Assembly (NCBI GenBank): GCA_051861545.1
Contig: JBIMKP010000016.1
Coordinates: 1 to 64,000 of the forward strand
Direction of reading: 5' to 3'
DNA length: 64,000 bases
From: CAISCU01 sp051861545
Lineage (GTDB): Bacteria; Bacteroidota; Bacteroidia; UKL13-3
Shown here: piece after piece, positions 63,701 through 64,000 of the stretch
How the letters are laid out: the number at the start of each line of letters is the position of its first letter
Position numbering within the stretch: the stretch's first letter is position 1
The notes under the pieces: model-generated
Told to the model about the DNA's origin: nothing
The model's database searches: none
The model's input: only the letters and a program-made list of their open reading frames with translations
Program-made: the position numbers and the translations under genes

Positions 63701-64000
63701 TACATATCAATTTAGATTGGATTCTTTAACTCCAAATGCCCTTGGTTACTATTGGGTTCTTCCACAAGGTTGGACCCTATTAAGCGGTCAACATAGCAAT
63801 CAAATTTCTTCTATTATTACAGGGTCAGGAACAATTCAAGTTAAAGCTTATAATATCTGTGGTGATTCAACAATCACTAGACAACTAAGCATTTTTACCA
63901 ATGCCACTTTAGGGATAGTAGATAGTATTCGAAGCATTTCAAGTGCATTTTGTGCCAATAATGCAATCGTATTTAGATTGGATATGCCAACATCAAATGC
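60726..64000 (+). CDS. SBBP-repeat / PKD-like surface protein, 5' part (runs off window)
   Basis: The frame starts at ATG 60726 and is open to the window end, 1091 codons so far. A signal peptide (about 1-23, ending TYSA) is followed by the N-terminal domain common to these proteins (ENKGQIKD.. GVYNYYQSANEKNG, about 35-250). About seven SBBP-type beta-propeller repeats follow from 268 to about 700, with the motif WGTYYGG recurring. From about 712 onward come PKD-like domains of 87 residues (261 bp; starts near 62872, 63129, 63390, 63651, 63912), each with a GxIDSIR opening, a C(A/E)(G/N) box and GYYWSLPPGWTILSGQ. A T9SS sorting domain would be expected outside the window. It is divergent from the efflux operon. 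Confidence 0.9.
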   Translation, partial: MKKQFCSILFFLALIIPFCTYSASIERGKLLENKSFFIENKGQIKDQNGNPNPNVNYLLPGKGFNVQIRRNGFSYDLVQIHKTNFLPNLVSDKRENKPNGDIELSIHRIDVTFEGSNSKVNLGAFGKESGVYNYYQSANEKNGITGVNQFSGILVENLYPNIDLEYLSTENGFKYNFILHPGADINSIRLRYSGAPFKLRNKALEFSTEQGLFSEKLPASWLITAEGNKAVEINYKINKDSSVGFESVIPIKDYDLVIDPLPNRAWGTYYGGTADDAGKGVCSDKLGNIYFAGTTRSTANIASIGAHKTTLTGFNDAFLAKFNSTGQLLWGTYYGGSNADFGEEVVADSLGFVFMVGTTRSSNGISTTGSMQPIFGGGDDGFLAKFSSSGTLIWATYIGGVSVDNAYDVCIENTGSIYVCGTTYSSSGIAFNSIHQSAIGGTADAFVMKFSSSGAGLWGTYYGGNNGEEGNGICLDRSGNVYLGGSTYSSAPVNSIASNGSHQSSYSSNADGFLAKFSGLGNRLWATYYGGLGQDGFNCLEIDSNENIYAVGFTDGDSGIATLGSFQASRNNFFDGFLVKFSNNGVRQWGTYFGGESEDLCRNLSIHKNAIYVCGYTMSTAGIATVGSFKTSLGGTQDAYLAKFSLAGSREWGTYYGGTGSENGDALCTDLLGNIYLGGTTNSSTGIASSGAHNTSINSFSSAFLTRMNDCNPVTSTDSIRSISIGFCENKNYVFRLDSQTTNAIGYYWSLPPGWTILSGQNTRILNVNSGPSGVLRVRAYNSCGDSSPISTRSILARPLLGMIDTIKMLSPQVCANKAIEFILDTVTPNATGYLWSVPSGWTILNGQGSAYLSVMANSSGTLSVKAYNNCGDTTSSASKLIIMPAPLGSIDSIRVNSNLFCAGKTYTLVLDSPTANAAGYFWSLPTGWTLLSGQHTRSIQVQPATTGIVRVRAYSACGDSSSISQRTFIVSPAMGQIDSIRSSVNQFCAGNTYQFRLDSLTPNALGYYWVLPQGWTLLSGQHSNQISSIITGSGTIQVKAYNICGDSTITRQLSIFTNATLGIVDSIRSISSAFCANNAIVFRLDMPTSN

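Overview
The window is a 64 kb piece of an AT-rich chromosome from a member of the Bacteroidota. The phylum is indicated by type IX secretion (T9SS) features: C-terminal sorting domains, a gliding-motility type C-terminal domain, and a PorP/SprF protein beside an OmpA-like protein. It is also indicated by a CusA-type metal pump fused to its TolC-like channel, a DUF4293 protein, an archaeal/eukaryote-type ProRS, a roughly 1100-residue SecA, and several promoter-like TAnnTTTG elements. The order or genus cannot be fixed from the sequence alone. No rRNA, tRNA, CRISPR array or prophage was seen.

Layout. At 1-600 lies the 5' part of a tyrosine recombinase that runs off the left edge. From 0.6 to 13.6 kb there are mostly housekeeping and orphan genes: M61 and M49 peptidases, a DUF2400-type protein, a membrane protein/XRE regulator pair behind a probable operator cluster, a small beta-barrel, YjbR, MurB, RlmD, a GT2 glycosyltransferase, a GNAT enzyme, AroQ and a small T9SS cargo protein. 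From 13.7 to 24.1 kb come a FadL-like barrel with an aromatic/Gly-rich lipoprotein, ProS, a RES/Xre toxin-antitoxin pair, and a large TPR-DUF3857-transglutaminase protein. From 24.5 to 30 kb lies secA-deoC-SPOR-FAH. From 30 to 37.6 kb there are a DinB-like protein, a probable site-2-protease-like membrane protein with no clear start codon, a methyltransferase and FAD oxidoreductase pair, a 147-bp MITE-like element with a perfect hairpin, an SDR lacking its usual tyrosine next to a flavin reductase-like protein, a porin-like barrel, MsrA, a GreA-like protein and DUF4293.

From 38 to 64 kb the window is dominated by the cell surface. A 1970-residue beta-helix/LamG T9SS cargo protein is bracketed by two diverged copies of a hairpin repeat. 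An apparent operon follows, reading leftwards: a 1721-residue adhesin (two DUF3494 ice-binding-like domains, twelve 92-residue Ig-like repeats, a CHU_C-type end), then a PorP/SprF protein, then an OmpA/PD40 protein. Next is a metal-efflux operon (His-rich small protein, CusA-TolC fusion, CusB-like adaptor) behind a palindromic operator candidate. The window ends inside an SBBP/PKD-like repeat protein.

How the genes work together. The adhesin, PorP/SprF and OmpA/PD40 genes look like a dedicated surface-display set in which PorP/SprF and the OmpA protein help export or anchor the CHU_C-tagged adhesin. The pump fusion and adaptor would form a full envelope-spanning efflux system. Most other genes are single or paired units separated by strong, often bidirectional, intrinsic terminators. 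The most noteworthy items are the MITE-like element, the recombinase start with an A8 tract, the start-less membrane protease, the adhesin locus with its near-identical 276-bp repeats, the possible internal start in the pump-channel fusion, the SDR with a missing catalytic tyrosine, and the operator candidates in front of the XRE and metal-efflux operons.
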